A DNA stretch of 64,000 nucleotides from JBCBTJ01 sp039818665 (GTDB taxonomy: Bacteria; Pseudomonadota; Alphaproteobacteria; Caulobacterales; Hyphomonadaceae): positions 1 to 64,000 of the forward strand of contig JBCBTJ010000003.1 of the NCBI GenBank assembly GCA_039818665.1, given 5' to 3'. The notes under the pieces were generated by a model, which saw nothing but the letters and a program-made list of their open reading frames with translations, was not told where the DNA came from and ran no database searches. Below are positions 26,316-35,125 of this stretch, in pieces. Numbering within the stretch: the first letter of the stretch is position 1; each line of letters starts with the position of its first letter. Made by a program: the position numbers and the translations under genes.

Positions 26316-27815
26316 CTAGCCGCGCTTTGCGGCGGCGAGGCGGCTCGCCCGGCGCTCTAGCCGAGCGCGCAGGCGAGCATGGCGCTCCGGCGTGAGCGGA
26401 TAGCTCCAGATAAGCGGCGCGGCGAGGCTGTAGAGGGCGATCGGGCCGAGGCAATAGACGAGCCGGAGCGCGAGCACGCCTTCATCCGCCGAGGCCGAAG
26501 CGCCCATCGCCTGATAGCCAAGCAGGCCGACAATGTTGAGCGCCACGCCGGTGAAGATCGCCGCCGCGAGTTTCTCCGAAAGGCCGATGACAGCGAAATA
26601 AGCGCCCGCCCGTCGCCCGCCCGAGCGCGCGCTGTCGACATCCACCACGTCCGCGAGCATCGCCAGGGGCAGGAATTGCAGCCCGCCAAACGCGAAGCCC
26701 TTCAACAGGAAGAGGCAGAAAAACGCGAAATAGTCGCCATAGCCAAGGAACAGATTGGCCGCGCTGACAAAGCTGACAAAGCCCAGCGTGCCGAGAAAGG
26801 CGCGGTGCTTGCCCACCTTCCGACCGAGCCAGAGCCAAAACGGGATCGCCGCGATCCCGGCGACGAAATAGAGGAAATAGGCCGCGCCGATGGTCGGAAT
26901 GCCGATGATGTCGCGGATGAAGAACAAGGACACCGCATTGCGCAGGCTTTCGCCGGCGATCACGAAAAAGGCGATGAGCAGAACGCGGCGCATGGGGCCG
27001 TTGCGCCACATATGGCGGAAGCCCTCGATGACCGGAACGCGCTCGCGGGCGGCGGGCGGCGGCTCCTTCACAGTGGTGACCACGAGGAGCGTCAGGAGCG
27101 GTACGGAGACGATAATGGTGATCGCGAGCCAGTACAGGACGGGGCCTGTCAGCGCAGCGCGGTCGCTCGGCACGCGGTTCATGATGTCGCCGGAGAAGGC
27201 GCCGATCATGTCGCGCCACATGGCGGCGAAAACTTGCCCCACCGCGCCGCCGTCCGCCAGGATCTCAACCACCATGGGGACGGCCGCCGCCAGGAGCAGG
27301 CCGCCCAAGACGAAGAACTCCCGCACCGCCGTGATCCGGCTCCGCGTGTGATAATCGGCCGAAAGCTCCGCGCCCCAGGCGCGGAACGGGATCTGTATCA
27401 TGGTGGCCGAGGCGAAGAACGCCGTCAGCCAGAAGAGCAGATAGAGCATGCCCGCGCCGTCGGGCGGCACGAAGAGAAACCAGGCCGAAACCATGAGGCA
27501 GGGCGCGCCGAGCACCATGTACGGCTTGCGGCGGCCGAAGCGCGTCCGCCCGCGGTCCGAGATCTCGCCCATTAGCGGATCGGTGAACACGTCGGTGAAG
27601 CGCGCGAACATCAAGAGCGTGCCGACAAGGGCGAGGCTGCCGAGGCTCGCGCCATAATGCGGCGGCAGCCAGATCGCCAGCGGATAGCCATAGATCGCGA
27701 GCGGGATCGCCAGGGAGCCGTGGAGATAGATCGCGCGCCGGGTGAGACCCTCCTGCGCGGACGCAGGCGTCTCCATCGCCGCCGCGCTCGGGGCGCTCGG
27801 ATCTGCGGTCGTCAT
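26316..27815 (-). CDS. GPH-type MFS transporter
   Basis: A second glycoside-pentoside-hexuronide-type symporter, 499 residues with about 12 membrane segments and the hallmark FTDPLMGEISDRGRTRFGRRKPYM loop. The ATG at 27815 with GGAGGAG upstream is preferred over the TTG at 27821. It converges on the GH3 gene and its promoter carries a perfect inverted repeat at 27899. It may import the sugar or aglycone freed by the outer enzymes. Confidence 0.87.
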   Translation of the reverse strand: MTTADPSAPSAAAMETPASAQEGLTRRAIYLHGSLAIPLAIYGYPLAIWLPPHYGASLGSLALVGTLLMFARFTDVFTDPLMGEISDRGRTRFGRRKPYMVLGAPCLMVSAWFLFVPPDGAGMLYLLFWLTAFFASATMIQIPFRAWGAELSADYHTRSRITAVREFFVLGGLLLAAAVPMVVEILADGGAVGQVFAAMWRDMIGAFSGDIMNRVPSDRAALTGPVLYWLAITIIVSVPLLTLLVVTTVKEPPPAARERVPVIEGFRHMWRNGPMRRVLLIAFFVIAGESLRNAVSLFFIRDIIGIPTIGAAYFLYFVAGIAAIPFWLWLGRKVGKHRAFLGTLGFVSFVSAANLFLGYGDYFAFFCLFLLKGFAFGGLQFLPLAMLADVVDVDSARSGGRRAGAYFAVIGLSEKLAAAIFTGVALNIVGLLGYQAMGASASADEGVLALRLVYCLGPIALYSLAAPLIWSYPLTPERHARLRARLERRASRLAAAKRG

Positions 27816-27898
27816 CGCCAATCTCCTCCGCGTGCCGTTTGTCGGGTTGTCCGCCGGCGCGTCTTTGTTCGCTCATCCGACAGTCCGAGGATCAGCCT

Positions 27899-27913
27899 GT
27901 CAATTCCATTGAC
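27899..27913. promoter_or_regulatory. Inverted repeat upstream of the GPH transporter
   Basis: GTCAAT-TCC-ATTGAC is a perfect 6-bp inverted repeat about 85 bases before the transporter start. It does not match the TetR palindromes at 13367-16922, so another regulator may bind it. Confidence 0.4.
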
Positions 27914-27978
27914 GCGGGCATGGCGGGTGGTGTCAGTCTAAAGCGAACCGGTCTCCAGCAGCGCGAAGCGCGCAGACC

Positions 27979-28089
27979 TTAAGCGGCGCGAAGCTGACGC
28001 CAATCGTTGAGCGCCGTATCGCGCAGGGATTTGACTCCGGTCCGGCGTTCGAAGTTCCTCCGATGGTAGAAGCAGTTGTGGACAGCGTG
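27979..28089 (-). pseudogene. Possible IS6-like transposase C-terminal remnant
   Basis: The last 36 codons before the stop read HAVHNCFYHRRNFERRTG...ALNDWRQLRAA, a pattern like the C terminus of IS6-family DDE transposases of alphaproteobacteria (a conserved VHN..F...RH...R and a final W). The upstream sequence has no DDE catalytic region in any frame, so if real it is a decayed fragment. Confidence 0.35.
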
Positions 28090-28424
28090 TGGACCGAAGC
28101 GGTATTTTTTTGGAACTTCGCATGCGCCGAAATCGCGACATGGCCCGCTCTCATCGTCGAAATGGGCGACAAGAATTCTCCGCCCGATTGCGCAAATGAC
28201 GCCGGGCTTATTGGCGATTGGCGCTCGCGATCTCCCGCTTCGCCGCGCCATCTGACCGAAGCCTTTCGGCGGCTACCTCCACCGGCTGGCCATGGCGCTT
28301 CATGGCTTTCTTCAGGACTTTCAACGCCGCCGCTCAATCTCGCCTGTTCCTCAGGAAGCAGAGGAGGTCATCCACCGATCTCGGCGGGCGTCGTCTCAGC
28401 GGTCAGTCACGCTGAAAACGCTCT

Positions 28425-29567
28425 TTAGGCGCCTTCGAGGATGCAGACGGCCGACAGGCCCGGCGCGCCATAGACCTGGCTGTAGCCGATCTTCGCGCCC
28501 TCAACCTGGCGGTCGCCCGCCTCGCCGCGCAATTGGATGACGTTCTCATAGATCTGGCGCAGGCCGGACGCGCCGATCGGTTCGCCGCAGGCCAGGCACC
28601 CGCCGTCGGTGTTGATCGGCAGCGAACCGCCGAGCCGTGTCTCGCCGTCTTGGATCAGCCGCTCCTGCTCGCCGTCCGCGCAGAAGCCATTCTCAGACAT
28701 ATGCATGATTTCAGCGCCGGACTCGGTGTCTTGGATTTGGATGACGTCCATGTCCTCCGGACCCAGCCCCGCCATGTCATAGGCCGCAGCTGAGGCGAAC
28801 TCGGTCGGCGACTGTCCGCGCTCGGTCTTCAACGAAGGTGCGAACACCTCGAAGCTGCCTTCCGGCCGGGTGCGCACGGCCGCGCCCCGGATCTTCACCG
28901 TCGCCCGGCCGAGTTCCTTGGCTTTTTTCTCGCTCGCCACGATCAGCGCCGCGCCGCCTTCCGCCGGCGAGCAGAACATGAATTTGCGCAAGGGGTCGCT
29001 GAGCAGTTGCGAAGACATGATCGTCTCGAAATCCACCGGCTGGCGGCGCCAGGCGTGAGGCGCCAGCGCGCCGTTCTCGAACGCTTTTTCCGCGACCCGC
29101 CCGAGCGCCGCCTCGGTGACGCCGAAGCGGTCCATATAGCGCCGGATCTTCATGCCAAAGAACTGCGTCGTCAGCATCATGCCGGTCTCGCCATACCATT
29201 CGGGCAGGCCCGCGTCGGCGGGTTTGGCGTTGAAGGCGCCGCGCGGATGCTTGTCGAAGCCCACCACCAGGCCGACATCGAACTCGCCCGATTTGATCGC
29301 CCAATAGCCCGACAACAGCGACGATCCGCCCGTCGCGCAGCCATTGGCAATGTTGATGAATTGCGCCCCCGTCAGACCGAGCCGCGGCAGCATCGCATCC
29401 GCCGCGCCGGCGGCGTTGGATCCGCCGAAGGCGAATTGCATATCCTCCCAGGCGAGCCCGCTATCGTCCAACGCTTCGCGCGCCGCGTGCACGCCCTGGT
29501 CCAGGCCGGAAATGTCGTGGCGTCCGAAGGGGTGGATGCCGGCGCCGATGATGTAAACGTCGCTCAT
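28425..29567 (-). CDS. Thiolase-family protein (SCP2-type, lipid-transfer-like)
   Basis: The sequence fits the nondecarboxylating SCP2-like thiolase group: an N-terminal SDVYIIGAGIHPFGRH, nucleophile Cys in NGCATGGSSLLSG, and the C-terminal GGCLACGEPIGASGLRQIYE. Proteins of this type, paired with a DUF35 partner, act in side-chain degradation of sterols and similar acyl-CoAs as thiolases or aldol-lyases. The DUF35 gene lies immediately upstream, a standard pairing, so the two probably form a complex. Confidence 0.88.
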   Translation of the reverse strand: MSDVYIIGAGIHPFGRHDISGLDQGVHAAREALDDSGLAWEDMQFAFGGSNAAGAADAMLPRLGLTGAQFINIANGCATGGSSLLSGYWAIKSGEFDVGLVVGFDKHPRGAFNAKPADAGLPEWYGETGMMLTTQFFGMKIRRYMDRFGVTEAALGRVAEKAFENGALAPHAWRRQPVDFETIMSSQLLSDPLRKFMFCSPAEGGAALIVASEKKAKELGRATVKIRGAAVRTRPEGSFEVFAPSLKTERGQSPTEFASAAAYDMAGLGPEDMDVIQIQDTESGAEIMHMSENGFCADGEQERLIQDGETRLGGSLPINTDGGCLACGEPIGASGLRQIYENVIQLRGEAGDRQVEGAKIGYSQVYGAPGLSAVCILEGA

Positions 29568-29583
29568 GGGGTGTCTCGCTCTT

Positions 29584-29991
29584 CTAGGCGGGTTCGAAAG
29601 CGTAAGTGTGAAGCGGCGCGCCCGTCTCGTCGGTCGCGAATTGCGTCGTCGTCAGCCGCATCGGAATGCCGACTTTCAGCCGGGCGAAATCCTCGGTCTC
29701 GATCCGCGTCTCGACGATGACCTGATCCTCAAGTTCGACATAGCCCAGCGCGAAGGGCTTGAAGCTCGCCGGATCGTTGGGGCCGATAAAGGGCGGGTTC
29801 TTGGGCGGAAAGCGCTGCACCGTATAGGACCAGAGCGTGCCCTCGGACTTTAAGGGCACTTTGTCGAAGCGCTCGGCGTCCGCGCCCTCGGGCATCGGAA
29901 ACACGATCTCGCCGGACGTCTTCGACCGGCCGCCATAAAGGCGAAGCCCGTCGGGCGTCTCAGCCACCACATTGTCTGAAATCAGCTGCAT
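29584..29991 (-). CDS. DUF35 OB-fold protein lacking the zinc ribbon
   Basis: The ATG at 29991 gives 135 residues. The C-terminal OB-fold is recognisable (LWSYTVQRFPPKNPPF, FALGYVELEDQVIVETRI, MRLTTTQF). The N-terminal segment, where related proteins carry two CxxC zinc pairs, has no cysteine (LYGGRSKTSGEIVFPMP). It should form a complex with the downstream thiolase-like protein. It is transcribed from the promoter region containing the motifs at 30033 and 30056. Confidence 0.82.
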   Translation of the reverse strand: MQLISDNVVAETPDGLRLYGGRSKTSGEIVFPMPEGADAERFDKVPLKSEGTLWSYTVQRFPPKNPPFIGPNDPASFKPFALGYVELEDQVIVETRIETEDFARLKVGIPMRLTTTQFATDETGAPLHTYAFEPA

Positions 29992-30032
29992 CGGCGCGAC
30001 GCCTCCCTTCGCTGCGAAAGATAGCCGACCGA

Positions 30033-30052
30033 TAAAAAAAGTCACGCTTGTT
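30033..30052 (-). promoter_or_regulatory. Second, weaker copy of the island motif (30 kb promoter)
   Basis: Read on the minus strand this is AACAAGCGTGACTTTTTTTA, sharing AACAAGC with the 20-bp motif at 30056, 42936, 48441 and 53115. Its right half is poor. Confidence 0.35.
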
Positions 30053-30055
30053 GTT

Positions 30056-30075
30056 TTCAAGCGCAATAGACTGTT
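30056..30075 (+). promoter_or_regulatory. Candidate TetR operator of catabolic island (30 kb promoter)
   Basis: TTCAAGCGCAATAGACTGTT matches the site at 48441 at 15 of 20 positions, including CAAGC and ATAGACTGTT. It sits in the divergent region between the DUF35/thiolase and ligase operons. Confidence 0.55.
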
Positions 30076-30121
30076 TTACCGGAAGAATAGAGAGTTTCCG
30101 GGAGGAAGGAGGCCGCCGACA

Positions 30122-31714
30122 ATGCCTGCCGACGGATCGCAGCCCTCGCTGACGACCCTCGCCGACGTGCTGCGGCGTCAGGCCGTCGATCGGCCTGACA
30201 AGATCGCCTTCAAATTCGAAGGCGATACCGCCACCTTCGCCGAGCTGAACGACGGCGCGAGCCGCGCCGCGAACGGGCTCCTATCGCTCGGCCTCAAGCC
30301 GGGCGAGCGGGTCGCCTATCTCGGCAAGAACTCCCATCTCTATTTCGAGATCCTGATGGGCGTCTCGAAAGCGGGCGGGGTTATGTGCCCCGTGAATTGG
30401 CGGCTCGCAGGCCCTGAGATCGCCTACATCCTAAATGACGCGAAAGCGCGCATCCTGTTCGTAGGCCCGGAATTCACCGGCGCCGCCCGGGCTTTGCGTG
30501 GCGATCTCAACACGGTCGAACACATCTTCTGCACCGAAGGCGCCGACGACGACATTCCGGACTATGCGGCCTGGCGAGATGGGTTCTCCGACGAAGATCC
30601 GCATGTCTCGCGCGTGTTTGAAGACGATGCGCTGCAGCTCTACACGTCCGGCACGACCGGGCACCCCAAAGGCGCCGTCCTTCCCAATCGATCGCTGCTG
30701 GCGCTGCGCCAAGAGCGCGATCCGGACGACATCCCAGACTGGAACCGTTGGACCGCAGAGGATGTCAGCCTCGTAGCCATGCCGTGTTTCCATATCGGCG
30801 GCACCGGCTGGGGCCTCACCGGCATATTCGAAGGCGCCACTGGCGTTGTGATGCGCGAGTTCGATCCCCTGCGTGTCCTCGATTTCATAGACGAACACCG
30901 CATATCCAAAATCTTCATGGTGCCGGCGGCGATGAAAATCGTGGTCGAACAGCCCAAAGCGCGCGAGGTCGATTTCTCCCCGCTGAAATACATGCTCTAC
31001 GGCGCCTCGCCGATCCCGCTCGATCTTCTGAAGACTTGTATGGACGTGTTCCAATGCGGCTTCGTCCAGATGTACGGCATGACGGAGACCGCCGGGACGA
31101 TCGTCGCACTGCCGCCCGAAGACCATGACCCGAATGGCAATGAGAAGATGCGCTCAGCGGGCAAAGCGCTGGACGGCGTGGAGGTCGTTATCCTTGATGA
31201 GGCGGGAAACCGCTTGTCGCCCGGCGAGGTCGGCGAGATCGCCGCGCGCACCGACGCCAATATGAAGGGCTATTGGAACCTGGACGAGGCCACCGCGAAG
31301 ACCATCGACGCGGAGGGTTGGCTGCGCACGGGCGACGCCGGCTATATGGACGAAGACGGTTATGTGTACATCCACGATCGGGTCAAAGACATGATCATCT
31401 CCGGCGGCGAGAACATCTATCCGGCGGAGGTGGAGAACGCGATCTTCGGGCACGAGGCTATCGCCGACGTCGCCGTCATCGGCGTGCCGGACAAGACATG
31501 GGGCGAGGCGGTCAAAGCTTGCGTGGTGCTGAAAGACGGCGAGACCGCCACCGCCGATGACGTAATCGGTTTCGCGCGCACGCGCATCGCGGCTTATAAA
31601 TGTCCGAAGTCGGTCGATTTCATCGCTGCGCTGCCGCGCAATCCATCGGGCAAGATTCTAAGGCGCGAACTGCGCGCGCCCTATTGGGACGGCAAAGAGC
31701 GGAGCGTGAACTGA
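30122..31714 (+). CDS. Acyl-CoA ligase (ANL superfamily)
   Basis: This AMP-forming ligase activates a carboxylic acid as its CoA ester. The P-loop reads LYTSGTTGHPKGAVLPN, the A5 motif MYGMTETAGT, the A7 motif GWLRTGDAGYMDEDGYVYIHDR and the C-terminal catalytic Lys is in NPSGKILRREL. The 530-residue length is normal for medium/long-chain or aromatic acyl-CoA ligases. The ATG at 30122 has GGAGG upstream; an earlier ATG at 29972 would lie in the promoter. The stop overlaps the next start (TGATG). Confidence 0.92.
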   Translation: MPADGSQPSLTTLADVLRRQAVDRPDKIAFKFEGDTATFAELNDGASRAANGLLSLGLKPGERVAYLGKNSHLYFEILMGVSKAGGVMCPVNWRLAGPEIAYILNDAKARILFVGPEFTGAARALRGDLNTVEHIFCTEGADDDIPDYAAWRDGFSDEDPHVSRVFEDDALQLYTSGTTGHPKGAVLPNRSLLALRQERDPDDIPDWNRWTAEDVSLVAMPCFHIGGTGWGLTGIFEGATGVVMREFDPLRVLDFIDEHRISKIFMVPAAMKIVVEQPKAREVDFSPLKYMLYGASPIPLDLLKTCMDVFQCGFVQMYGMTETAGTIVALPPEDHDPNGNEKMRSAGKALDGVEVVILDEAGNRLSPGEVGEIAARTDANMKGYWNLDEATAKTIDAEGWLRTGDAGYMDEDGYVYIHDRVKDMIISGGENIYPAEVENAIFGHEAIADVAVIGVPDKTWGEAVKACVVLKDGETATADDVIGFARTRIAAYKCPKSVDFIAALPRNPSGKILRRELRAPYWDGKERSVN

Positions 31715-32118
31715 TGGCTTTCACCGGATCTGTGGAGGATCGCATGGCGATCCGTGAGCTGATCAACACCTATTCCGACGCCGTCGCCCGCCGCGACGCC
31801 GACGCCTGGATCGGCACGTGGACGGAGGATGCGGCCTGGGACCTGATGGGTCAGGTGGTCGAGGGGCGCGAGGCGATCCTGCAAACCTGGCTCGCCGCCA
31901 TGGGCACGTTCGACTTCGTCGCCTTCCACGCCGCGCCCGGCGCGATCGAGATCAGCGGCGATATGGCCGAGGTCCGCGTCTATGTGAGCGAAGTGCTCGT
32001 CCCGACCGGCGGCGGGCTCCGGCGCGTCGAGGGCGCTTACACGGACACTTGCCGCAAAGACCGCGGCGCCTGGCGGTTCTCACGCCGCGCCTACAAAATC
32101 CTCCACGAGGACAGCTAA
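31714..32118 (+). CDS. SnoaL-like/NTF2-fold protein
   Basis: The 134-residue product has an NTF2-type cone fold signature (EDRMAIRELINTYSDAVARRDADAWIGTWTEDAAWDL). Members are ketosteroid isomerase-like, SnoaL cyclase-like or hydrolase-like. The start overlaps the ligase stop by one base, so it is coupled. Its function in the island is not readable; it could hydrate or isomerise a CoA-bound intermediate. Confidence 0.75.
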   Translation: MAFTGSVEDRMAIRELINTYSDAVARRDADAWIGTWTEDAAWDLMGQVVEGREAILQTWLAAMGTFDFVAFHAAPGAIEISGDMAEVRVYVSEVLVPTGGGLRRVEGAYTDTCRKDRGAWRFSRRAYKILHEDS

Positions 32119-32137
32119 GCGAAAGGGGCAGACGGAT

Positions 32138-32485
32138 ATGGCGAGAGTGTTGGTGGCGGGCTGGGTCGACGTGGCCCCGGAGAAACGCGCGCAGGCCTTG
32201 GAGGACGCTAAGCCCTATATCGAGGCCGCCCTGACAGAGCCGGGCTGCGAGGCCTATGACTGGACGCTCGACCCCTATGATCCGAAACGCATCCACGTCT
32301 TTGAAAGCTGGACCAGCGAAGCCGATCTCAGCTTCCATCTGTCGGAAGAGCCCTACAAGCAAATGGCCGGACACTTGGCCGAAGTCGGCATCCTCGGCGC
32401 GGAAACGCAGAAGTATCGCAGCGACCTCGCCGAGCCGGTCTATGATCCCGAGGGCGTGCCCCGCGGCGACTTCTTCACGGCCTAG
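32138..32485 (+). CDS. ABM-domain monooxygenase-like protein (YgiN type)
   Basis: A 115-residue ferredoxin-like alpha/beta protein with the antibiotic-biosynthesis-monooxygenase pattern (RVLVAGWVDVAPEKRAQ... EPGCEAYDW ... VFESWTSEADLSFHL). Relatives act as quinol monooxygenases or as small accessory enzymes. It is the last plus-strand gene of this operon and overlaps the convergent ThuA-like gene by 11 bases. Confidence 0.75.
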   Translation: MARVLVAGWVDVAPEKRAQALEDAKPYIEAALTEPGCEAYDWTLDPYDPKRIHVFESWTSEADLSFHLSEEPYKQMAGHLAEVGILGAETQKYRSDLAEPVYDPEGVPRGDFFTA

Positions 32486-33317
32486 CCCGCGCCCAGGCCA
32501 TCGCCTCGTCTGAAGCGGCCCAACGGATCGCATTCTCGACGAGCCGGCTATAATTCGCGTCGTCATAGGCCGACGCGCCGTCGCCACCCTGCGCGTAGAC
32601 CAGCGGCGAGCGCCCCGCCCGCTTCGCCCAGGCGACGAGGTTCGATCCCGCCGGATGCTCCCATCCCACGTTTGAGAACATGTCGCCCTTCACCGCGAGC
32701 GCGGCGGAATAGAACCCGTCGCGTTCAAAGGCGTGTCCAGAGCGAAGAAGCGGCGCGACATCCTCTTCAAACACATTGAAGAGATAAAGCTCGTCTTCCA
32801 TCTCGAACTGATCGGGCAACCCGTCTAGGATCGGCGCGAGCGCCGCCTCGACAGGCTCCCGCGCGATCGTGTGGCGCACCTCATGGCGGTAGCCTGAGTC
32901 CGGCCGCTCCGCGCCGCGCAGCGGACCCGGCCGGTACAAGAACCGCCCGCCCAGCCACTCAGCATACTGGCCCCAAGCCGGCGACCCGGCGATCGCATGG
33001 TGCAAGGCGACAACGCCGATCCCCGCCTCCAGCGCCGCCGCCAAGCCCGTCTTCAGCGCCTTCGGCGGATCCACATAGCCCGGCGCGTCGGCGTGGGTGA
33101 AATCGACGCCCGGCATGTCGTAGAGGACCAGCGCGTCATAGGGCGCGAGCCCGTCCGGGTTCATCAACTGAGCGGCGGCCGGCTGGTCGACAAAGGTCGC
33201 CGCCACGCCCGCCATCCCTTGAAAGACGGCCTCTAACGGATCACGGTCGAAGGGATGGCCGCGCACGGCGACAAGTGCGTTCAACGGCGCGTGGTAGTCG
33301 ATGACGCCGGCCGTCAC
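32475..33317 (-). CDS. ThuA-like protein 1
   Basis: The 280-residue product resembles ThuA-like glutamine-amidotransferase-fold proteins (YDALVLYDMPG, GIGVVALHHAIAGSPAWGQYAEWLGGRFLYRPG). The family was first linked to trehalose use; members act on sugars or oxidised glycosides, but many are uncharacterised. It lies 4 bases after the MDR reductase gene and ends the long minus-strand operon that starts at the TonB receptor near 42.9 kb. A second ThuA-like gene at 46779 shares the same regulon. Confidence 0.75.
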   Translation of the reverse strand: MTAGVIDYHAPLNALVAVRGHPFDRDPLEAVFQGMAGVAATFVDQPAAAQLMNPDGLAPYDALVLYDMPGVDFTHADAPGYVDPPKALKTGLAAALEAGIGVVALHHAIAGSPAWGQYAEWLGGRFLYRPGPLRGAERPDSGYRHEVRHTIAREPVEAALAPILDGLPDQFEMEDELYLFNVFEEDVAPLLRSGHAFERDGFYSAALAVKGDMFSNVGWEHPAGSNLVAWAKRAGRSPLVYAQGGDGASAYDDANYSRLVENAIRWAASDEAMAWARARP

Positions 33318-33321
33318 CGGC

Positions 33322-34320
33322 CTAGTCCATCTTCAAGAGCTGTTTGCCGAAATTCTGCCCGGAAAAGAGCCGCATCAGCGTTGTCGGAATGTTGTCGAAG
33401 CCTTCTTGGATGTCTTCCTTGAAGGTGATCTTCCCGTCCCGGATCCATTCGCGCATGCGCCGCCGGGCCTCCGGATACTCCGGAATATAATCGAGCACGA
33501 TGAAGCCGCTCATGCTCGCCCGCATGAAGATCAGATTGAAATAATTCTCCGGACCGGCCGGCATTTGGCCGCGCTCATAGCGGGAGATGCCGCCGCAAAT
33601 CACGACCCGCGCATGCATGGCGAGATTGGCGAGCGAATAGTTCAGAATGTCCCCGCCCACATTGTCGAAGAACACGTTCACCTGGCCGGGGCACAGGTCT
33701 TTCAGCCGGTCTTTGACGATCTCATCCTTGTAGTCGATCGCCGCGTCGTAGCCGACCTCGCTTGTGAGCCAGGCGCACTTGTTCGCGCCGCCGGCGATGC
33801 CGATCGTCCGGCAGCCGGCGATCTTGGCGATCTGGCCGACCATGGACCCTGTCGCGCCGGCCGCGCCGGAGACGAGCACCGTGTCGCCCGGCTGCGGCCG
33901 GCCATGTTTCAACAGGCCGAAATAGGCCGTCATGCCCGTCGTGCCGAGCGCGCCGAGATTGGCGGTGAGCAAATCATCGTCCGGCACTTTTTGAAGCTCC
34001 GAACCCGGTAGGGTCGCATAGCGCTGCCAGCGCAGCATGCCCTGCACCTTGTCGCCCGGCTCGAATTTCGGATCGTTCGACTCCACGACTTCCCCGATGC
34101 CGGAGCCGCGCATCACCTCGCCGATCTCCGTTGGCGCGACATAGCCGCCGATATTCTCCATCCAGCCCTTTTGGGCCGGGTCGAACCCGAGATAAAGCAC
34201 TTTGACCAACACCTCGCCCGCGCTAGGGACGGCGACATCGTTCGTGACGCGCTTGAAGTCATTGTCGACCAGGCCCCGCCCCACCGGGCGGTCATTGATC
34301 AGCCATTGTTCATTCTGCAT
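33322..34320 (-). CDS. MDR-family NADPH-dependent enone/alkenal reductase (CurA-like)
   Basis: The sequence follows the zinc-free leukotriene-B4-dehydrogenase/CurA branch of medium-chain reductases: VLYLGFDPAQKGWM, the Rossmann motif VLVSGAAGATGSMVGQIAKIAGCRTIGIAGG and VNVFFDNVGGDILN. Members reduce the double bond of alpha,beta-unsaturated ketones and aldehydes. In the island it could reduce an enone made during ring or side-chain breakdown. The 332-residue length is normal. Confidence 0.88.
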   Translation of the reverse strand: MQNEQWLINDRPVGRGLVDNDFKRVTNDVAVPSAGEVLVKVLYLGFDPAQKGWMENIGGYVAPTEIGEVMRGSGIGEVVESNDPKFEPGDKVQGMLRWQRYATLPGSELQKVPDDDLLTANLGALGTTGMTAYFGLLKHGRPQPGDTVLVSGAAGATGSMVGQIAKIAGCRTIGIAGGANKCAWLTSEVGYDAAIDYKDEIVKDRLKDLCPGQVNVFFDNVGGDILNYSLANLAMHARVVICGGISRYERGQMPAGPENYFNLIFMRASMSGFIVLDYIPEYPEARRRMREWIRDGKITFKEDIQEGFDNIPTTLMRLFSGQNFGKQLLKMD

Positions 34321-34337
34321 ACGGATCGTCTTCCTTG

Positions 34338-35117
34338 CTAAAGCGGATTGGGCGCGGCGAGCCAGCCGCCGTCGATGAGAAGCTCGGCGCCGGTCGTCGA
34401 ACTCGCATCGTCCGAGGCGAGATAGAGAATGCCGGCGGCGATCTCTTCGGAGGTCGTCATGCGTCCGATGGGCTGAACGGCTTCAAAGCCGGCGCGCATG
34501 GCGGCGGGATCTTCAGAGGCGTCGAAGGCGGCTTGGTTCATGGGCGTGTCTATCGCGCCCGGATGGACGGAATTGCAGCGTATGCCGCGATACGCCCGCG
34601 CGCAGTGCACCGCGACGGATTTCGTCAGCAGGCGCACGGCGCCCTTCGAGGCGGTGTATGCCGCCCCGCTCGCCAGGCCGACATAGCCGGTGATCGAGGA
34701 GACATTGACAATCGAGCCTTTGGGCCCGCCCGGATTGGCCTTCATCGCTTTGATAGCTTCGCGGCAGCCGAGCATCACACTGGTGGTGTTGATGGCGAGC
34801 ACCCGGTTCCACGTCTCAAGCTCGGTCTCTTCGATCGTGCCCGCCACGAAAACCCCGGCATTGTTGACCAGCACGTCCAAACGGCCGTGCTCCGCAACAG
34901 CGCCGCTCACGATCTCGCGCCAGGCCGCCTCGTCGGCGACGTCTTGACGGCGATACGCCGCGCCGATCTCCGCGGCGACCGCCTCGCCCTTCTCATCCTG
35001 CACGTCGGTCAAAAGCACGCGCGCGCCTTCGGCGATGAAGCGGCGCGCGGTCGCCGCGCCGATCCCCGAGGCCGCGCCCGTCACAATGCAGACCTTGCCG
35101 TCCAAACGTCCCGCCAC
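34338..35117 (-). CDS. Short-chain dehydrogenase/reductase (SDR) a
   Basis: A classical SDR of 259 residues. The cofactor motif is VTGAASGIGAATARRF; Asp in TDVQDE after beta-2 suggests NAD(H). NNAG is followed by the catalytic Ser region (NVSSITGY) and the YTASK Tyr-Lys pair. Hydroxysteroid-like and other alcohol dehydrogenases share this layout. It is cotranscribed in the 42.9-32.5 kb operon. Confidence 0.9.
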   Translation of the reverse strand: MAGRLDGKVCIVTGAASGIGAATARRFIAEGARVLLTDVQDEKGEAVAAEIGAAYRRQDVADEAAWREIVSGAVAEHGRLDVLVNNAGVFVAGTIEETELETWNRVLAINTTSVMLGCREAIKAMKANPGGPKGSIVNVSSITGYVGLASGAAYTASKGAVRLLTKSVAVHCARAYRGIRCNSVHPGAIDTPMNQAAFDASEDPAAMRAGFEAVQPIGRMTTSEEIAAGILYLASDDASSTTGAELLIDGGWLAAPNPL

Positions 35118-35125
35118 TGTCTCCC

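Larger units (their letters stand above)
27816..28424. other. 609-base region without a confident gene
   Basis: Short open frames occur on both strands, but none has a start, codon pattern or motif that I trust. The stretch holds the 27899 inverted repeat at its left and, on the minus strand at 27979-28089, a fragment resembling a transposase C terminus. It separates the glycoside locus from the catabolic island and may mark an old insertion boundary. Confidence 0.55.

Noticed and set aside
26379..27575. 398-codon plus-strand open frame
   Set aside because: It is antisense to the second GPH transporter and is rich in Arg/Glu/His, typical of a shadow frame.
30001..30121. Upstream extension of the acyl-CoA ligase to 29972
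   Set aside because: The extra sequence overlaps the divergent promoter and the DUF35 start, and the family N terminus fits 30122.
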